Assembly (NCBI GenBank): GCA_016235025.1
Contig: JACRMV010000005.1
Location: forward strand, 124,001-188,000
Length of the DNA stretch: 64,000 bases
From: Rhodocyclales bacterium
GTDB taxonomy: Bacteria; Pseudomonadota; Gammaproteobacteria; Burkholderiales; Rhodocyclaceae
Direction: 5' to 3'
Each line of letters opens with the position of its first letter. The first letter of the stretch is position 1. Shown piece after piece: positions 51,376 through 61,646 of the stretch. The translations under genes and the position numbers were made by a program. Below the pieces are notes generated by a model. It was not told the origin of the DNA. It saw only the letters and a program-made list of their open reading frames with translations, and did no database searches.

Positions 51376-53262
51376 ATGAACGGAATGTTCAAAAATGTAG
51401 CGATCTGGCTGGTTGTCGGCATCATTCTGATGACCGTGTTCAATCAGTTCACTTCGCATCAGGCGTCCCAAAACACCCTCGAGTATTCGCAGTTCCTTGA
51501 CGAGGTAAAGCAGGGGCATATTGCGAAGGTGGTTATTCAGGGACGTACGCTGGAAGCGACGACGAATGATGGGCGCCATGTGATTTCCTATGCGCCGCCG
51601 GACCTGTGGATGGTTTCCGACCTGCTGAAGAATAACGTCAAGGTTGTAGCCAAGCCTGAAGAAGAGCAGTCCTTCCTCATGAATATCCTGGTTTCATGGT
51701 TTCCGATGCTGCTCTTGATCGGCGTCTGGATTTACTTCATGCGTCAGATGCAAGGTGGCGGGCGTGGCGGTGCCATGTCGTTTGGCAAGAGCAAGGCGCG
51801 CTTGATGGAGGAGTCTTCGAATACCGTGACTTTTGCCGATGTCGCAGGATGCGACGAGGCCAAGGAAGAGGTTGCCGAGTTGGTCGATTTTCTGCGTGAT
51901 CCGACAAAATTCCAGAAACTTGGCGGCCGGATTCCGCGCGGGGTGCTGATGGTCGGCAGCCCGGGTACCGGCAAGACGCTGTTGGCAAAAGCCATTGCCG
52001 GCGAGGCCAAGGTGCCCTTCTTCTCGATCTCCGGTTCCGACTTCGTCGAAATGTTTGTTGGTGTCGGCGCCTCCCGCGTGCGTGACATGTTCGAGCAGGC
52101 CAAGAAATCCTCACCATGCATCATCTTCATTGACGAAATCGATGCCGTGGGGCGTCAGCGCGGTGCAGGGCTGGGCGGCGGTAACGATGAACGCGAACAG
52201 ACGCTGAATCAACTGCTGGTCGAGATGGATGGTTTCGAAGGCGCCTCCGGAGTGATCGTGATTGCTGCGACCAATCGACCGGATGTCCTGGATCCGGCAC
52301 TGTTGCGGCCAGGACGGTTCGACCGGCAGGTGACCGTGCCTTTGCCTGACATGCGCGGCCGGGAGCAAATCCTCATGGTGCACATGCGCAAAGTGCCCGT
52401 GGCTCCGGATATTGACGCGGCGGTTCTGGCGCGTGGCTGCCCGGGATTCTCTGGCGCGGACCTGGCTAACCTGGTGAACGAGGCGGCCCTGTTTGCTGCG
52501 CGCGGCGGCAAGCGGGTGGTGGACATGGAGGACTTTGAGCGCGCCAAAGACAAAATCATGATGGGCGCCGAGCGGCGCACCATGGTGATGCTGCAGGAAG
52601 AACGCCAGAATACTGCTTATCACGAGTCTGGCCATGCCATCGTTGCCATGCTGTTGCCGAAGACGGATCCGGTGCATAAAGTCAGCATCATGCCGCGTGG
52701 CCGTGCATTGGGGATTACCATGCAACTGCCGGAACAGGAGCGCTTCAGCCAGGACAAGGAGCGGCTGCTATGCACCATTGCGGTCATGTTTGGCGGCCGT
52801 ATCGGGGAAGAGCTCTTTATGCATCAGATGACGACTGGCGCTTCAAACGATTTCCAGCGTGCTACGGATCTGGCGCGCCGCATGGTGACGCAGTGGGGCA
52901 TGTCGGATGTCCTCGGTACCATGGTCTATGGTGAAGAAGAGGGTGAGGTATTCCTTGGACGTTCGGTGACTACGCACAAAAACATGTCGGAAGCCACCAT
53001 GCAGAAGGTTGATGCGGAAATTCGTCGCATTCTTGATGAACAGTACGCCTTGGCGCGCCGTTTGCTGGAAGAGAATCGCGACAAGGTCGAGGCCATGGCG
53101 GCCGCTTTGCTGGAATGGGAAACCATCGACGCCGAACAGGTGAAAGACATCATGGCCGGTCGGCCGCCGCGCGCACCCAAGCCGAGTGCGCCACCGCCAG
53201 CGCCAAGAACCGGTGGCGGCGCCCCGGGCGAGGCGCCGACGGCAACTGCCGCCACGGCTTGA
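51376..53262 (+). CDS. ftsH: ATP-dependent zinc metalloprotease FtsH
   Basis: Membrane AAA+ protease (628 residues). Two helices near residues 5-25 and 100-120, Walker A GSPGTGKT, Walker [16 protein letters not shown], the second region of homology [19 protein letters not shown] (in part), and zinc site HESGH. The start ATG at 51376 follows AGAGAGGG; the longer frame is unlikely. It degrades LpxC-type and misassembled membrane proteins and sigma-32 in related bacteria. Followed by a strong terminator. Confidence 0.97.
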   Translation: MNGMFKNVAIWLVVGIILMTVFNQFTSHQASQNTLEYSQFLDEVKQGHIAKVVIQGRTLEATTNDGRHVISYAPPDLWMVSDLLKNNVKVVAKPEEEQSFLMNILVSWFPMLLLIGVWIYFMRQMQGGGRGGAMSFGKSKARLMEESSNTVTFADVAGCDEAKEEVAELVDFLRDPTKFQKLGGRIPRGVLMVGSPGTGKTLLAKAIAGEAKVPFFSISGSDFVEMFVGVGASRVRDMFEQAKKSSPCIIFIDEIDAVGRQRGAGLGGGNDEREQTLNQLLVEMDGFEGASGVIVIAATNRPDVLDPALLRPGRFDRQVTVPLPDMRGREQILMVHMRKVPVAPDIDAAVLARGCPGFSGADLANLVNEAALFAARGGKRVVDMEDFERAKDKIMMGAERRTMVMLQEERQNTAYHESGHAIVAMLLPKTDPVHKVSIMPRGRALGITMQLPEQERFSQDKERLLCTIAVMFGGRIGEELFMHQMTTGASNDFQRATDLARRMVTQWGMSDVLGTMVYGEEEGEVFLGRSVTTHKNMSEATMQKVDAEIRRILDEQYALARRLLEENRDKVEAMAAALLEWETIDAEQVKDIMAGRPPRAPKPSAPPPAPRTGGGAPGEAPTATAATA

Positions 53263-53280
53263 CAGCAACCCCGTTGCTAT

Positions 53281-53311
53281 AGCCGCCGATTCGACAGGAT
53301 CGGCGGCTTTT
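53281..53311 (+). terminator. Terminator of ftsH touching the folP start
   Basis: AGCCGCCGAT and ATCGGCGGCT with an 8-base loop and six Ts; the folP ATG begins immediately afterwards at 53314. Confidence 0.85.
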
Positions 53312-53313
53312 TT

Positions 53314-54147
53314 ATGACACAAAACTTTCACTGCGGCCGTTATGTGCTTAATGTCGGACGTCCGATCGTCATGGGCATCGTCAATCTCACCGACGATTCA
53401 TTTTCCGGTGACGGACTGAGGGATGATCCAGCGGCGGCGATTACCCACGGTCGGTGCCTGGTCGCCGAAGGGGCACATATTCTTGACCTTGGCGCCGAGT
53501 CGTCCCGCCCTGGTGCACAGCCGATCTCCGCCATACAGGAGATTGACCGCCTGCTGCCGGTGATCGACGGATTGCTCGCTTGCGGGACGCCCATTTCCGT
53601 GGATACGACGAAGCCCGAAGTCATGCGTGCCGTCATCGCGGCAGGCGCCGACATGATCAACGATATTGCGGCGTTGCAGGCTCCGGGAGCGCTGGAGGTT
53701 GTTGCTGCCAGTTCCGCCGGCATTTGCCTGATGCACATGCAGGGCTCTCCCGGGAACATGCAGCAGGCGCCGCAGTATGCCGATGTCGTTAACGAAGTGG
53801 CGGATTTTTTTGCCAGTCGCGTGGCGGCTGCGGAGACGGCGGGTATCGCTTTGAACCGGATCTGCGTCGATCCCGGGTTTGGCTTTGGCAAGACGCTGGA
53901 GCACAATCTTGACCTGCTGCGACGGCTCGATGAACTGGTAATTCCGGGTCTGCCTTTGCTGGTCGGGCTGTCGCGCAAGTCGATGCTGGGCATGCTTACC
54001 GGGCGTGCAGCGATGGACAGGGTGCATGCCGGCATTGCGGCGCATGTGCTGGCAGTGATGCGAGGTGCGCGTATTCTGCGCGTGCATGATGTGGCGGCCA
54101 CGCGCGATGCGCTGGCCATAGTTCAGGCGGTGGAGGAGCAAGCGTGA
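53314..54147 (+). CDS. folP: Dihydropteroate synthase
   Basis: Condenses pterin pyrophosphate with p-aminobenzoate in folate synthesis; the sulfonamide target. Signatures [37 protein letters not shown] and [11 protein letters not shown] are present; GLSRKSMLG near the end. 277 residues. The ATG sits right behind the ftsH terminator T run, with no separate ribosome site. Confidence 0.95.
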   Translation: MTQNFHCGRYVLNVGRPIVMGIVNLTDDSFSGDGLRDDPAAAITHGRCLVAEGAHILDLGAESSRPGAQPISAIQEIDRLLPVIDGLLACGTPISVDTTKPEVMRAVIAAGADMINDIAALQAPGALEVVAASSAGICLMHMQGSPGNMQQAPQYADVVNEVADFFASRVAAAETAGIALNRICVDPGFGFGKTLEHNLDLLRRLDELVIPGLPLLVGLSRKSMLGMLTGRAAMDRVHAGIAAHVLAVMRGARILRVHDVAATRDALAIVQAVEEQA

Positions 54148-55517
54148 CGAGAAAATATTTTGGTACCGATGGTGTCCGTGGCCGCGTTGGCGAAATGCCG
54201 ATTACGCCCGAGTTTGTCATGCGCCTGGGTTATGCAGCCGGGGCGACGCTGGTGGCACGGGACAAGATGCCGGCAGGCGATCATCCGGCGGTGCTGATCG
54301 GCAAGGACACGCGCATCTCCGGCTACATGCTGGAGGCGGCGCTGGAAGCCGGATTTGCAGCGGCGGGGGTGGATGTCGTGCTGTGCGGACCGATGCCGAC
54401 CCCGGCGGTGGCCTACCTGACACGCGCCTTGCGCTTGCAGGCCGGTGTGGTGATTTCGGCCTCGCACAATCCGTATGACGACAACGGAATCAAATTTTTC
54501 TCCGCCCAGGGCGCCAAGTTGCCGGATGCGATCGAGCGCGAAATCGAAGCGCGGCTGGATCAGCCCATGACCTGCATGGATTCGGCGCATCTGGGGCGTG
54601 CGCGCCGGATCGATGATGCTGCCGGACGTTATATCGAATTTTGCAAGAGCACGTTTCCCAATGAGCTCGATCTGCGTGGCATGAAGATCGTGGTCGATAG
54701 CGCACACGGTGCGGCGTATCACGTTGCGCCCAAGGTGTTTCACGAACTCGGTGCGGAAATAGTCGGCGTTGGCGACACGCCGAACGGGCTCAATATCAAT
54801 GCCAATGTGGGCGCGACAGCGCCGCATGCCTTGCGTTGTGCCGTCCTTGACTCCCGCGCTGATTGCGGCATTGCCCTTGATGGTGATGCGGATCGTCTGG
54901 TCATGGTGGATGCGGCCGGTGAAATCTATGATGGCGACCGCTTGCTCTACATCATTGCGCGTCATCGTACCCGCTCTGTCCCGGTGACCGGCATTGCCGG
55001 AACACTGATGAGCAACCTTGGCTTCGAGCATGCGCTGGCGCGCCTTGGCATCGAGTGCGGGCGCGCCAAGGTGGGTGACCGCTATGTGCTGGAGATGATG
55101 CAGGAACGTGGCTGGATTCTCGGCGGCGAAAATTCGGGCCATATCATCTGCCTTGATCGCCATACGACCGGCGATGGCATCATTGCGGCCCTGCAAGTGT
55201 TGTCTGCATTGCGCGCCGACGGTGAAACGCTGGCGCAGGCCTGCGCCGACCTCGCCTTGTATCCGCAAAAGCTGATCAATATTCGCCTGCCTGCCGGCTT
55301 CGACTGGGCCGGCGATTCCGGCATCCAGGCGGCAGTAGCCGCAGCCAGGACGAGGTTGGCGGATCAGGGCCGCGTGTTGCTCCGGCCCTCAGGCACCGAA
55401 CCCCTGTTGCGCGTGATGGTCGAGGGGCGTGAAGCGGCGATGGTCGCAGAGCAGGCGGAGGCGATTGCCGAGGCCGTGCGCTGCGCCATCGGTGAGACCC
55501 GTACCGAACCCCGGTAA
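54144..55517 (+). CDS. glmM: Phosphoglucosamine mutase
   Basis: Converts glucosamine-6-phosphate to the 1-phosphate for cell-wall and LPS precursors. Active-site Ser in [17 protein letters not shown], metal loop [11 protein letters not shown], sugar loop GGENSGHI and phosphate site [15 protein letters not shown] start overlaps the folP stop (GTGA). 457 residues. Ends one base from the convergent EAL gene. Confidence 0.97.
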   Translation: MTRKYFGTDGVRGRVGEMPITPEFVMRLGYAAGATLVARDKMPAGDHPAVLIGKDTRISGYMLEAALEAGFAAAGVDVVLCGPMPTPAVAYLTRALRLQAGVVISASHNPYDDNGIKFFSAQGAKLPDAIEREIEARLDQPMTCMDSAHLGRARRIDDAAGRYIEFCKSTFPNELDLRGMKIVVDSAHGAAYHVAPKVFHELGAEIVGVGDTPNGLNINANVGATAPHALRCAVLDSRADCGIALDGDADRLVMVDAAGEIYDGDRLLYIIARHRTRSVPVTGIAGTLMSNLGFEHALARLGIECGRAKVGDRYVLEMMQERGWILGGENSGHIICLDRHTTGDGIIAALQVLSALRADGETLAQACADLALYPQKLINIRLPAGFDWAGDSGIQAAVAAARTRLADQGRVLLRPSGTEPLLRVMVEGREAAMVAEQAEAIAEAVRCAIGETRTEPR

Positions 55518-55518
55518 G

Positions 55519-57363
55519 TCAGGCCGCCAGACGTCGGCGTTCGACGAACAGACTCGAGCCCTGCAATTTTTTCGCCTGGGACTTGGCGGCACTGACACCG
55601 GCGGCCACCTCATGGTGTGAATGGCAGCTGCCAAAACTTACTGGCAGGCAGCCGAGTGAAAGCGTGGGGATCAAATAAAACACGCGCTCACCGCGCCGGT
55701 TTTCGGTAGCGAAGCCCCCGGCTTCGCGGTGTTGTGGTTCCATCAGGTGGCGGATTCGACTGTCGAACAGATGCAGTGCCTTCTGGCAGCGCGCTTCCCA
55801 GTCGGGACTTTGAAACAGCAGCATGAAGTCATCACCGCCGACATGGCCGAGGAAGTCGGCCCGCGGATCGATGACTTCGGAGAGTACCCGCGCCAACATC
55901 AGGATGACATCGTCGCCACGGCGGAAACCATAGACATCGTTGTAGGGTTTGAAATGGTCGATGTCGGCATAACAGGCGACGAACGGTGTGTTGCCGGCCA
56001 CCAGTCGCTCGATGTGCTCGTTGATCGGCACGTTGCCGGGCAGCTGCGTCAGGGGATTGGCATAGCGCGCCGAGCGGATTTGCATGTCGGTGATCAGGCT
56101 CATCAACTCGCGGTTCGAGCCGATGCCAAGATAGTGGCCGTCGCGGGTAATGATGAAACAATCCGCCAGCGCATGCTGCTCCGAGTTGCTGACCAGTCGC
56201 GCAACGTCCTGTACGCTGTCCGTATGTTCGACGATCAGTTGCGCCGGTTGCATCAGCGTGTGGCAGGACTTCTTGCTGAACAGCTCGCGATGGAACGGGC
56301 GGGCGAAACGGTCGATGATGTCGAAGCGATGAATGATGCCCAACGGCCTGCCATGTTCCACTACCGGAAGCGAGAGCAGTTTCGGTTCGCGCTCGAAGCG
56401 GGCATACACGTCATCATTTCCGGTGCTGGGCGAAACAGGCTCCAGTGCGCGCAGGAGCTGCCGGATCGGGGCGCTGACCGGGTTGTCGGCGCCCTGACGG
56501 GGGAACACGATGAGTCGTGCGCTGGTCAGCAAGTCCTCAATAGAGGACGTCGGCGCCATGCCAGGCTGGGCCGAGGGTTTTGCAATCAGATAGCCCTGGG
56601 TGAAGCGGATGCCCAGGTCGCGCACCGTGGCGAACTCGGCCTCGGTTTCGACGCCTTCGGCGATCAGTTGCGAGCCGCATGTTTCGGCAATCTGGTGCAT
56701 GGCGCGCACCAGTTGAAACTTGAGCGGGTCATCGGCGATGCCGGTGATGAAGTGGCGATCAATCTTGACGAACTCGGGCCGCACCTCGGACCACATGCGC
56801 AGGTTGGAAAATCCCTCGCCGAGATCGTCCATCGCCAGATCGAATCCCCGGCTGCGATATTCAGCGAGGATATCGTGGAGGAAAGAGAAGTCGTTGACCA
56901 GATGGTTCTCGGTGATTTCTATGACCACTTGTCCCGGCGTCAGACCCAGTTTTTCCAGCAGCGGCAGGTCGCCGCTGTCACGGAACCCGGCGTCATTCAG
57001 GCAGGGGATGCTGGCGTTGATGAAGAGCTTGCCTGGCAGCTTGAGGCGGGCATAGTCGGTGAGCACGATTTCGCGGCACAGATGTTCGAATTCACAGATC
57101 AGGCCGCTTTCGCGGGCAAGCTGGAACAGGACCTGCGGTGAATGCAGCAGTGAATCGACCGGGCCGCGGATCAGTCCCTCGAAGGCGAAATAGTCACCAC
57201 TGTGCATGTCGAGAATGGGTTGAAATACCGCATGCAGCCGACGGGTGGACATCAGCTCGAAGAAGTCGGACAGGCTTGAATGCGTCACTCCGCGCTCTTG
57301 TCGCTCCTGTTCTTGAGGATGGCTGTCGTTGATGCGATCGAGCAGGATGAAGGGGGGTAACAT
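55519..57363 (-). CDS. EAL-CBS-GGDEF signalling protein
   Basis: 614-residue soluble protein with the reverse domain order: EAL first (about 40-270; FEGLIRGP, INASIPC, IEITENHL, AMDDLGEGFSNL, VKIDRHFI, IAEGVET), a CBS pair (about 320-440) and a C-terminal GGDEF domain (445-605) with the variant GGDDF. The EAL residues for phosphodiesterase activity look complete despite EGL for EAL; the GGDDF variant may be active or only bind nucleotide. CBS domains often bind adenosine nucleotides. It begins 16 bases after the PlcP-like gene and is probably the last gene of the lipid operon. Confidence 0.9.
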   Translation of the reverse strand: MLPPFILLDRINDSHPQEQERQERGVTHSSLSDFFELMSTRRLHAVFQPILDMHSGDYFAFEGLIRGPVDSLLHSPQVLFQLARESGLICEFEHLCREIVLTDYARLKLPGKLFINASIPCLNDAGFRDSGDLPLLEKLGLTPGQVVIEITENHLVNDFSFLHDILAEYRSRGFDLAMDDLGEGFSNLRMWSEVRPEFVKIDRHFITGIADDPLKFQLVRAMHQIAETCGSQLIAEGVETEAEFATVRDLGIRFTQGYLIAKPSAQPGMAPTSSIEDLLTSARLIVFPRQGADNPVSAPIRQLLRALEPVSPSTGNDDVYARFEREPKLLSLPVVEHGRPLGIIHRFDIIDRFARPFHRELFSKKSCHTLMQPAQLIVEHTDSVQDVARLVSNSEQHALADCFIITRDGHYLGIGSNRELMSLITDMQIRSARYANPLTQLPGNVPINEHIERLVAGNTPFVACYADIDHFKPYNDVYGFRRGDDVILMLARVLSEVIDPRADFLGHVGGDDFMLLFQSPDWEARCQKALHLFDSRIRHLMEPQHREAGGFATENRRGERVFYLIPTLSLGCLPVSFGSCHSHHEVAAGVSAAKSQAKKLQGSSLFVERRRLAA

Positions 57364-57379
57364 GGTTTAATCCTTGTGG

Positions 57380-58177
57380 TCATGAAACAGATGGCATGGC
57401 GGCCGCTTCCGCCTTGGCATCATTGGCGGCAGGAGCCAGCGCGGATGGATGCCAGGTGCGCAGTAGCTCCATGCGGCCATTGCTGTGCTCGACAATCGCG
57501 GTGCAGCTATCGACCCAGTCGCCGCAGTTGATGTAGGTCAGGCCGTCCATTTCCTTGATGGTGGCGCAATGGATGTGACCGCAGATGACGCCATCGAGTC
57601 CGCGTTCGCGCGCGGCATGCATCACGGCATCCTCGAAATCGAAAATGAACGATACGGCACGTTTGACGCGCAGCTTGGCGTAGCCGGCAAGCGACCAGTA
57701 ACCGGGGCGGCCAATCTGTCTGCGCCACCAGGAAAGCCAGCCGTTGACCCGTACCAGCAGGTTGTAGCCGATGTCGCCGAGCACGGCCAGCCAGCGATGA
57801 TGGCGGGTGACCTGGTCGAACTGGTCACCGTGGATGAGCAGATAACGGCGCCCGTCGGCAGCGATGTGAATATGCTCGCGGCGGACCAGGATGTCGCCAA
57901 AGGCTGTATCGTCGTAGTCGCGCAACGCCTCGTCGTGATTGCCGGGGATCAGCATGATGCGCTCGCCATGACGGGCGCGACGGAGGAATTTTTGTACCAC
58001 GGTGTTTTGCGCTTGCGTCCAGTGAATGCTGCGACTCATGGCCCAAAAGTCGATGATGTCGCCCACCAGAAAGATTTGTTCGGCCTCTATGTGGCGCAGG
58101 AAATCGAGCAGACGCTCGGCCTGGCAGCCGCGTGTGCCGAGGTGAATATCCGAAAGGAACAGCGAGCGAACCTTCAT
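57380..58177 (-). CDS. Calcineurin-like phosphoesterase, PlcP/LpxH-type
   Basis: 265 residues from the ATG at 58177, which is preceded by GGAGGAG. Metal motifs FLSDIHLG, VGDIIDFW, PGNHDE, IHGDQFD and CGHIHCA are intact. Segments TRGCQAERLLDFL, the Trp-rich middle (WSLAGYAKLRVKRAVSFI) and YINCGDWVDSCTAIVEH resemble the PlcP phospholipases that strip phosphate headgroups from phospholipids during phosphate limitation, rather than LpxH, which is present separately at 11.4 kb. Adjacent glycosyltransferases and an OlsB-like gene fit the PlcP reading. Biochemical role is inference. Confidence 0.8.
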   Translation of the reverse strand: MKVRSLFLSDIHLGTRGCQAERLLDFLRHIEAEQIFLVGDIIDFWAMSRSIHWTQAQNTVVQKFLRRARHGERIMLIPGNHDEALRDYDDTAFGDILVRREHIHIAADGRRYLLIHGDQFDQVTRHHRWLAVLGDIGYNLLVRVNGWLSWWRRQIGRPGYWSLAGYAKLRVKRAVSFIFDFEDAVMHAARERGLDGVICGHIHCATIKEMDGLTYINCGDWVDSCTAIVEHSNGRMELLRTWHPSALAPAANDAKAEAAAMPSVS

Positions 58178-58193
58178 GCACTGCTCCTCCACG

Positions 58194-59387
58194 TCAATCG
58201 GGAGCGAAACGGAAGGTCGGGATAATGCGATGCTGTCGCTCATGGGTATGTATGGTTTCTCGCAGAAGGAGATCCAGATCGCCACTGATTGCCGTCCAGT
58301 CGAGATGGCGCACGCTGTTCGCTGCACGCTGGCGCAGGGCGGTGAGAAGCTCCGGGTTGCGTGCGAGTTCCACCGCAGCGGAGATGAACAGGGCATCCTC
58401 CCCGCTGGGCACGACGCGCCCGTTGTCACCGTTACGGATCAGCTCGCCGGCGGCGGCGCAGTCATAGGCGACAACCCCGAGACCACTGGCGAGCGCTTCT
58501 GTGGTGACGTTGCCAAAAGTCTCGGTGAGGCTGGGGAAGAGAAACATGTCGGCGGAAGCGTAGTGCGTGGCGAGGTCTTCATCGCGGCGCATGCCGGCGA
58601 ACAGGTAGGCTGCGTCGCTGCGCTCGAGCTCGCGGCGCAGCGGGCCGTCGCCGACGAACAGCAGACGGGCATCGGGCCGTACTGTGCGAATCGCGGCAAA
58701 GGCGCGGGTGACCAGCGGCAGGTTCTTTTCCGCCGCCAAGCGGCCGACGTAGGCGATGACCAGTTGCTCCTTGTCCACGTTCCAGGCGCTTGCGCGCAGC
58801 GTGTCGCTGCGTCGTGCCGGATTGAACAGAGCGGTATCGACACCGCGCGAAACCACGCGCACCGAGCGGTAGCCTTTGGCCCTGAGTTCATTCGCCACGG
58901 CAAAAGTCGGTGCCAGCGTGACGGCGCTTTTGTTGTGCAGGCGGCGCAGATGCGCGCTGACCAGGCCTTCGAGCCAGCCCAGGCCGTAGTGGTGGCTGTA
59001 GGCGTGAAAGTTGGTGTGAAATTCCGAAGCCACCGGAATGTCGAGCGTATGTGCGGCGGCGATGGCGGAGGCGCCGAGCGGGCCTTCGGTCGCCACCTGG
59101 ATGATGTCCGGTCGGTCGCTACGCCATGCCTCAAGCAGTCGCGACTTTGACGGCAGGCCGAAACGCAGGCCGCGATAACCCGGCAGCGGGCAGCCGCCAA
59201 CCAGGATTTCGGTGAGGTTTTCTTCAGTCGCTGAAATGTCTTTGGCATGCTGGCGCGGCCGTACCAGCGTGAAGCGATGGCCACGCTGGCGCAGGCCATC
59301 GGTCAGGCGACCCAGGGTCATGGCGACGCCATTTATTTCAGGTCGCCAGGTTTCCGTGACCAATGCAATGTGAAGTAATTTTTTCAT
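58194..59387 (-). CDS. GT4-family glycosyltransferase
   Basis: 397 residues, GT-B fold. N-terminal nucleotide-independent start HIALVTETWRPEINGVAMTL, central EFHTNFHAYSHHYG, and the nucleotide-sugar site YVGRLAAEKNLPLV with the EX7E motif in SLTETFGNVTTEALASG. It resembles GT4 enzymes that build glycolipids (mannosyl- or glucosyl-diacylglycerol types). It lies 29 bases from a second GT4 gene and 16 bases before the PlcP-like gene. Sugar and acceptor cannot be told. Confidence 0.88.
   Translation of the reverse strand: MKKLLHIALVTETWRPEINGVAMTLGRLTDGLRQRGHRFTLVRPRQHAKDISATEENLTEILVGGCPLPGYRGLRFGLPSKSRLLEAWRSDRPDIIQVATEGPLGASAIAAAHTLDIPVASEFHTNFHAYSHHYGLGWLEGLVSAHLRRLHNKSAVTLAPTFAVANELRAKGYRSVRVVSRGVDTALFNPARRSDTLRASAWNVDKEQLVIAYVGRLAAEKNLPLVTRAFAAIRTVRPDARLLFVGDGPLRRELERSDAAYLFAGMRRDEDLATHYASADMFLFPSLTETFGNVTTEALASGLGVVAYDCAAAGELIRNGDNGRVVPSGEDALFISAAVELARNPELLTALRQRAANSVRHLDWTAISGDLDLLLRETIHTHERQHRIIPTFRFAPD
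58912..58927 (+). repeat. Dispersed motif, degenerate copy
   Basis: AAAAGTCGGTGCCAGC, two changes in the core, but with the CGCCGT half at the standard spacing; antisense to the glycosyltransferase gene. Confidence 0.45.
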
Positions 59388-59416
59388 GTGATTACTTTGT
59401 TTGCGCCAAGTTGAGT

Positions 59417-60634
59417 TCAGGTTGCGTGCAGATGACAGTTTTGTTCCAGTTCGCGTGTGGCGGTACGTGCGGCAATGATTTCGCGATACAGCGCGGCCAG
59501 TCGTGCGGCTTGGGTGGCGGCGTCCCAGGTACGGGCGAAGGCAATGCCTTGCTGGCCCATGACGTCGAGCTGCTCTGGGTGATCGAGCAAGTCGACGAGT
59601 TGGTTGGCGAAATCCTGCGGTGTGTCGGCCGCCGCAAGCGCACCGCGCTGCGGGGAGATGATTTCTGCGGCGCCCAGCGCCGGGATGGCGAGCACAGGCA
59701 AGCCGATCGCCATTGCTTCCAGCAAAACCAGGCCCTGGGTTTCGGTCAGCGAGGCAAAGGTGAACACGTCGGCGGCGGCATAACAGTCGCGCAGCCCGGT
59801 GTCGCGCGGCAAATAGCCGACAAAGCGCACGTGATCGGTCAGTCCGGCGAGCCTGGCCTTGCGCTGTAGCGCAGGGAGCGCCGGTCCTTCTCCGGCAATC
59901 ACCAGCAACAGATCAGGATGCCGGCGGTGGGCATGGCTGACGACATCGATGAGGAAATCGATGTTCTTTTCAAAGGCGGCACGGCCGACGAACAAGGCGA
60001 CCTTGCGATCCGGCCCAATCTTGTGCTCGGCACGAAAACGCGCGCCATCGCCGCGCACGAACTGGCTCTCGGGCAGGCCGGTGGGAATCACATGCAGCGG
60101 CGTGGTCACGCCGTAATCGCGCAGCTTTTGCGCCATCGGTTGCGACGGCACGACGATGGCATCGAGGCTGTTGCATTGCTTGCGCGCGCTGCGTCGCGCC
60201 ACGCCGCGCAAGGCGCTGCGTGGCAGGAAGGGCAGGTAGTGGAACAGGTATTCTTCGAAATGTGTGTGGTAGGTCGCAATCACCGGCACGCCATGGCGTC
60301 GCGCCAGCTTGATCCCGGCGGAATGCGCGGCAAATGGCGTCTGGACGTGGATCAGCGAAAAGTCGGTGCTGGCGATACGGCGTCCAACTGCTGCGAGACC
60401 GGCGCGCGTCATCAGGCGGTCTTCCGGGTCGAGCGGAACCTGGCGCGAAGGGATGCGCAGTATTCCCCCGTCGCTTTCGCTATGGCCAGGGTAGTCGGGA
60501 GCGACGATGGTCAGGTGTACTTGATGGCTGTGCAGCGCATGCCGGAAGGTCTGGATCGAGGTCGATACGCCATTGATGCGCGGGAAATACACATCACTCA
60601 GCATCAGGATCGACAGCGGTGTCATGACCGGCAA
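59417..60634 (-). CDS. GT4-family glycosyltransferase (second)
   Basis: 405 residues. N-terminus ILMLSDVYFPRINGVSTSIQ (conserved with the neighbour), ATYHTHFEEYLFHYLP, the site FVGRAAFEKNIDFL and SLTETQGLVLLEAMAIGLP with the EX7E pair. The paralogy with the next gene suggests sequential addition of two sugars. Starts four bases after the OlsB-like gene. Confidence 0.88.
   Translation of the reverse strand: MPVMTPLSILMLSDVYFPRINGVSTSIQTFRHALHSHQVHLTIVAPDYPGHSESDGGILRIPSRQVPLDPEDRLMTRAGLAAVGRRIASTDFSLIHVQTPFAAHSAGIKLARRHGVPVIATYHTHFEEYLFHYLPFLPRSALRGVARRSARKQCNSLDAIVVPSQPMAQKLRDYGVTTPLHVIPTGLPESQFVRGDGARFRAEHKIGPDRKVALFVGRAAFEKNIDFLIDVVSHAHRRHPDLLLVIAGEGPALPALQRKARLAGLTDHVRFVGYLPRDTGLRDCYAAADVFTFASLTETQGLVLLEAMAIGLPVLAIPALGAAEIISPQRGALAAADTPQDFANQLVDLLDHPEQLDVMGQQGIAFARTWDAATQAARLAALYREIIAARTATRELEQNCHLHAT
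60358..60373 (+). repeat. Dispersed motif, near copy
   Basis: AAAAGTCGGTGCTGGC, one change, with CGCCGT half at the right spacing; antisense within the second glycosyltransferase gene. Confidence 0.55.
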
Positions 60635-60638
60635 GAAT

Positions 60639-61421
60639 TCAGGCCGAGGGGCTGATGAAATGACGTGCGTAGCGCTCGTTCAGGCGCGACATCGGCAGCA
60701 TCAACAGGAGATCGGCAGTATTGAAATCGGGGTCCCACGCCGGTTCGCCGCAGACCAGGCCGCCGGCGCGCAGATAGCCTTTCAGCAGGGGTGGCACTTG
60801 CGCCTGTTGACCGTTGGCCAAGTGTTCGAAAGGCAGCGGATGATGTGGGAAGACCCGATATTCCAGCGGTGCCTGCTGTGCTTCGGTGAGTTGCTGGTAG
60901 ATGTTGGCCGCATTATGGCCGCCATCGCTCATGCCGATCGAGGCGCAGCCGATCAGATAATCGTAGCCGCCACGGGTCATGTATTCGGCGAGGCCGGCCC
61001 AGAGCAGGGCAATCACAGCGCCGCTGCGATAGTCGGCGTGGATGCAGGAACGGCCGATCTCGACCATCCGTGAACGCAGGTGTTGCAGGCGGGTCAGGGA
61101 AAACTCGTTTTCGGAATAATAGCTGCCAATGCTGCGAGCAGCCTGGGGCGAGAGGATACGGTAAGTGCCGACGACCTTGCCATGATTCTGGTCGCGAACC
61201 AGCAGATGGTCGCACCACGGATCGAACAAGTCGGTGTCATGTTCCGGAATGCGGCAGACGAGGCGGGCGCCCATTTCCACACCAAAAATCTTGTAGCGAA
61301 GATGCTGGGCTTCACGGATTTCATTTTCGTTTTGCGCGAGGCTGCCCTGAAGGTGTGGACGAATGCGGGTTTTTTCGTAAGCTGCTGTTTCAATCTGCGA
61401 AACAATGGCCTGGCTGGTCAT
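60639..61421 (-). CDS. OlsB-like N-acyltransferase (ornithine-lipid type, GNAT fold)
   Basis: 260 residues. The arrangement AQHLRYKIFGVEMGARL, the acidic DTDLFDPWCDHLLV, the GNAT strand VVGTYRILSP and MVEIGRSCIHADYRSGAVIALLW (shown in part) match hemolysin/OlsB acyltransferases that put a 3-hydroxyacyl chain on an amino acid, the first step of ornithine-lipid synthesis. OlsA is not in the window. It is the first gene of the minus-strand lipid cluster; the 225-base gap to tpiA shows no clear promoter on this strand. Confidence 0.8.
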   Translation of the reverse strand: MTSQAIVSQIETAAYEKTRIRPHLQGSLAQNENEIREAQHLRYKIFGVEMGARLVCRIPEHDTDLFDPWCDHLLVRDQNHGKVVGTYRILSPQAARSIGSYYSENEFSLTRLQHLRSRMVEIGRSCIHADYRSGAVIALLWAGLAEYMTRGGYDYLIGCASIGMSDGGHNAANIYQQLTEAQQAPLEYRVFPHHPLPFEHLANGQQAQVPPLLKGYLRAGGLVCGEPAWDPDFNTADLLLMLPMSRLNERYARHFISPSA

Positions 61422-61646
61422 GGGACTTCTCCAACGAGTTGAATGTGTCCCTATTCTGAAAAACCAGTGTTACCGGACGATGGCTGTTGTGTTGCGGAAA
61501 AGTTAACAATTCGATCAAGCCATGTGCGGCCAGACAAAAAAGTCATGAATGGCTGCGGGTAGTCGCGGCTGTCGATCGGATGACTGGCGTTCATCTGGCG
61601 CAGCCTTTATAATCGCGGGTTTCGTGTCTATCCGTCCTTCTAATCC

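Noticed and set aside
61422-61646. PHO box upstream of the lipid cluster
   Set aside because: A TTCATGA...TTGTCTG pattern is present but departs too much from the paired CTGTCAT consensus to call.
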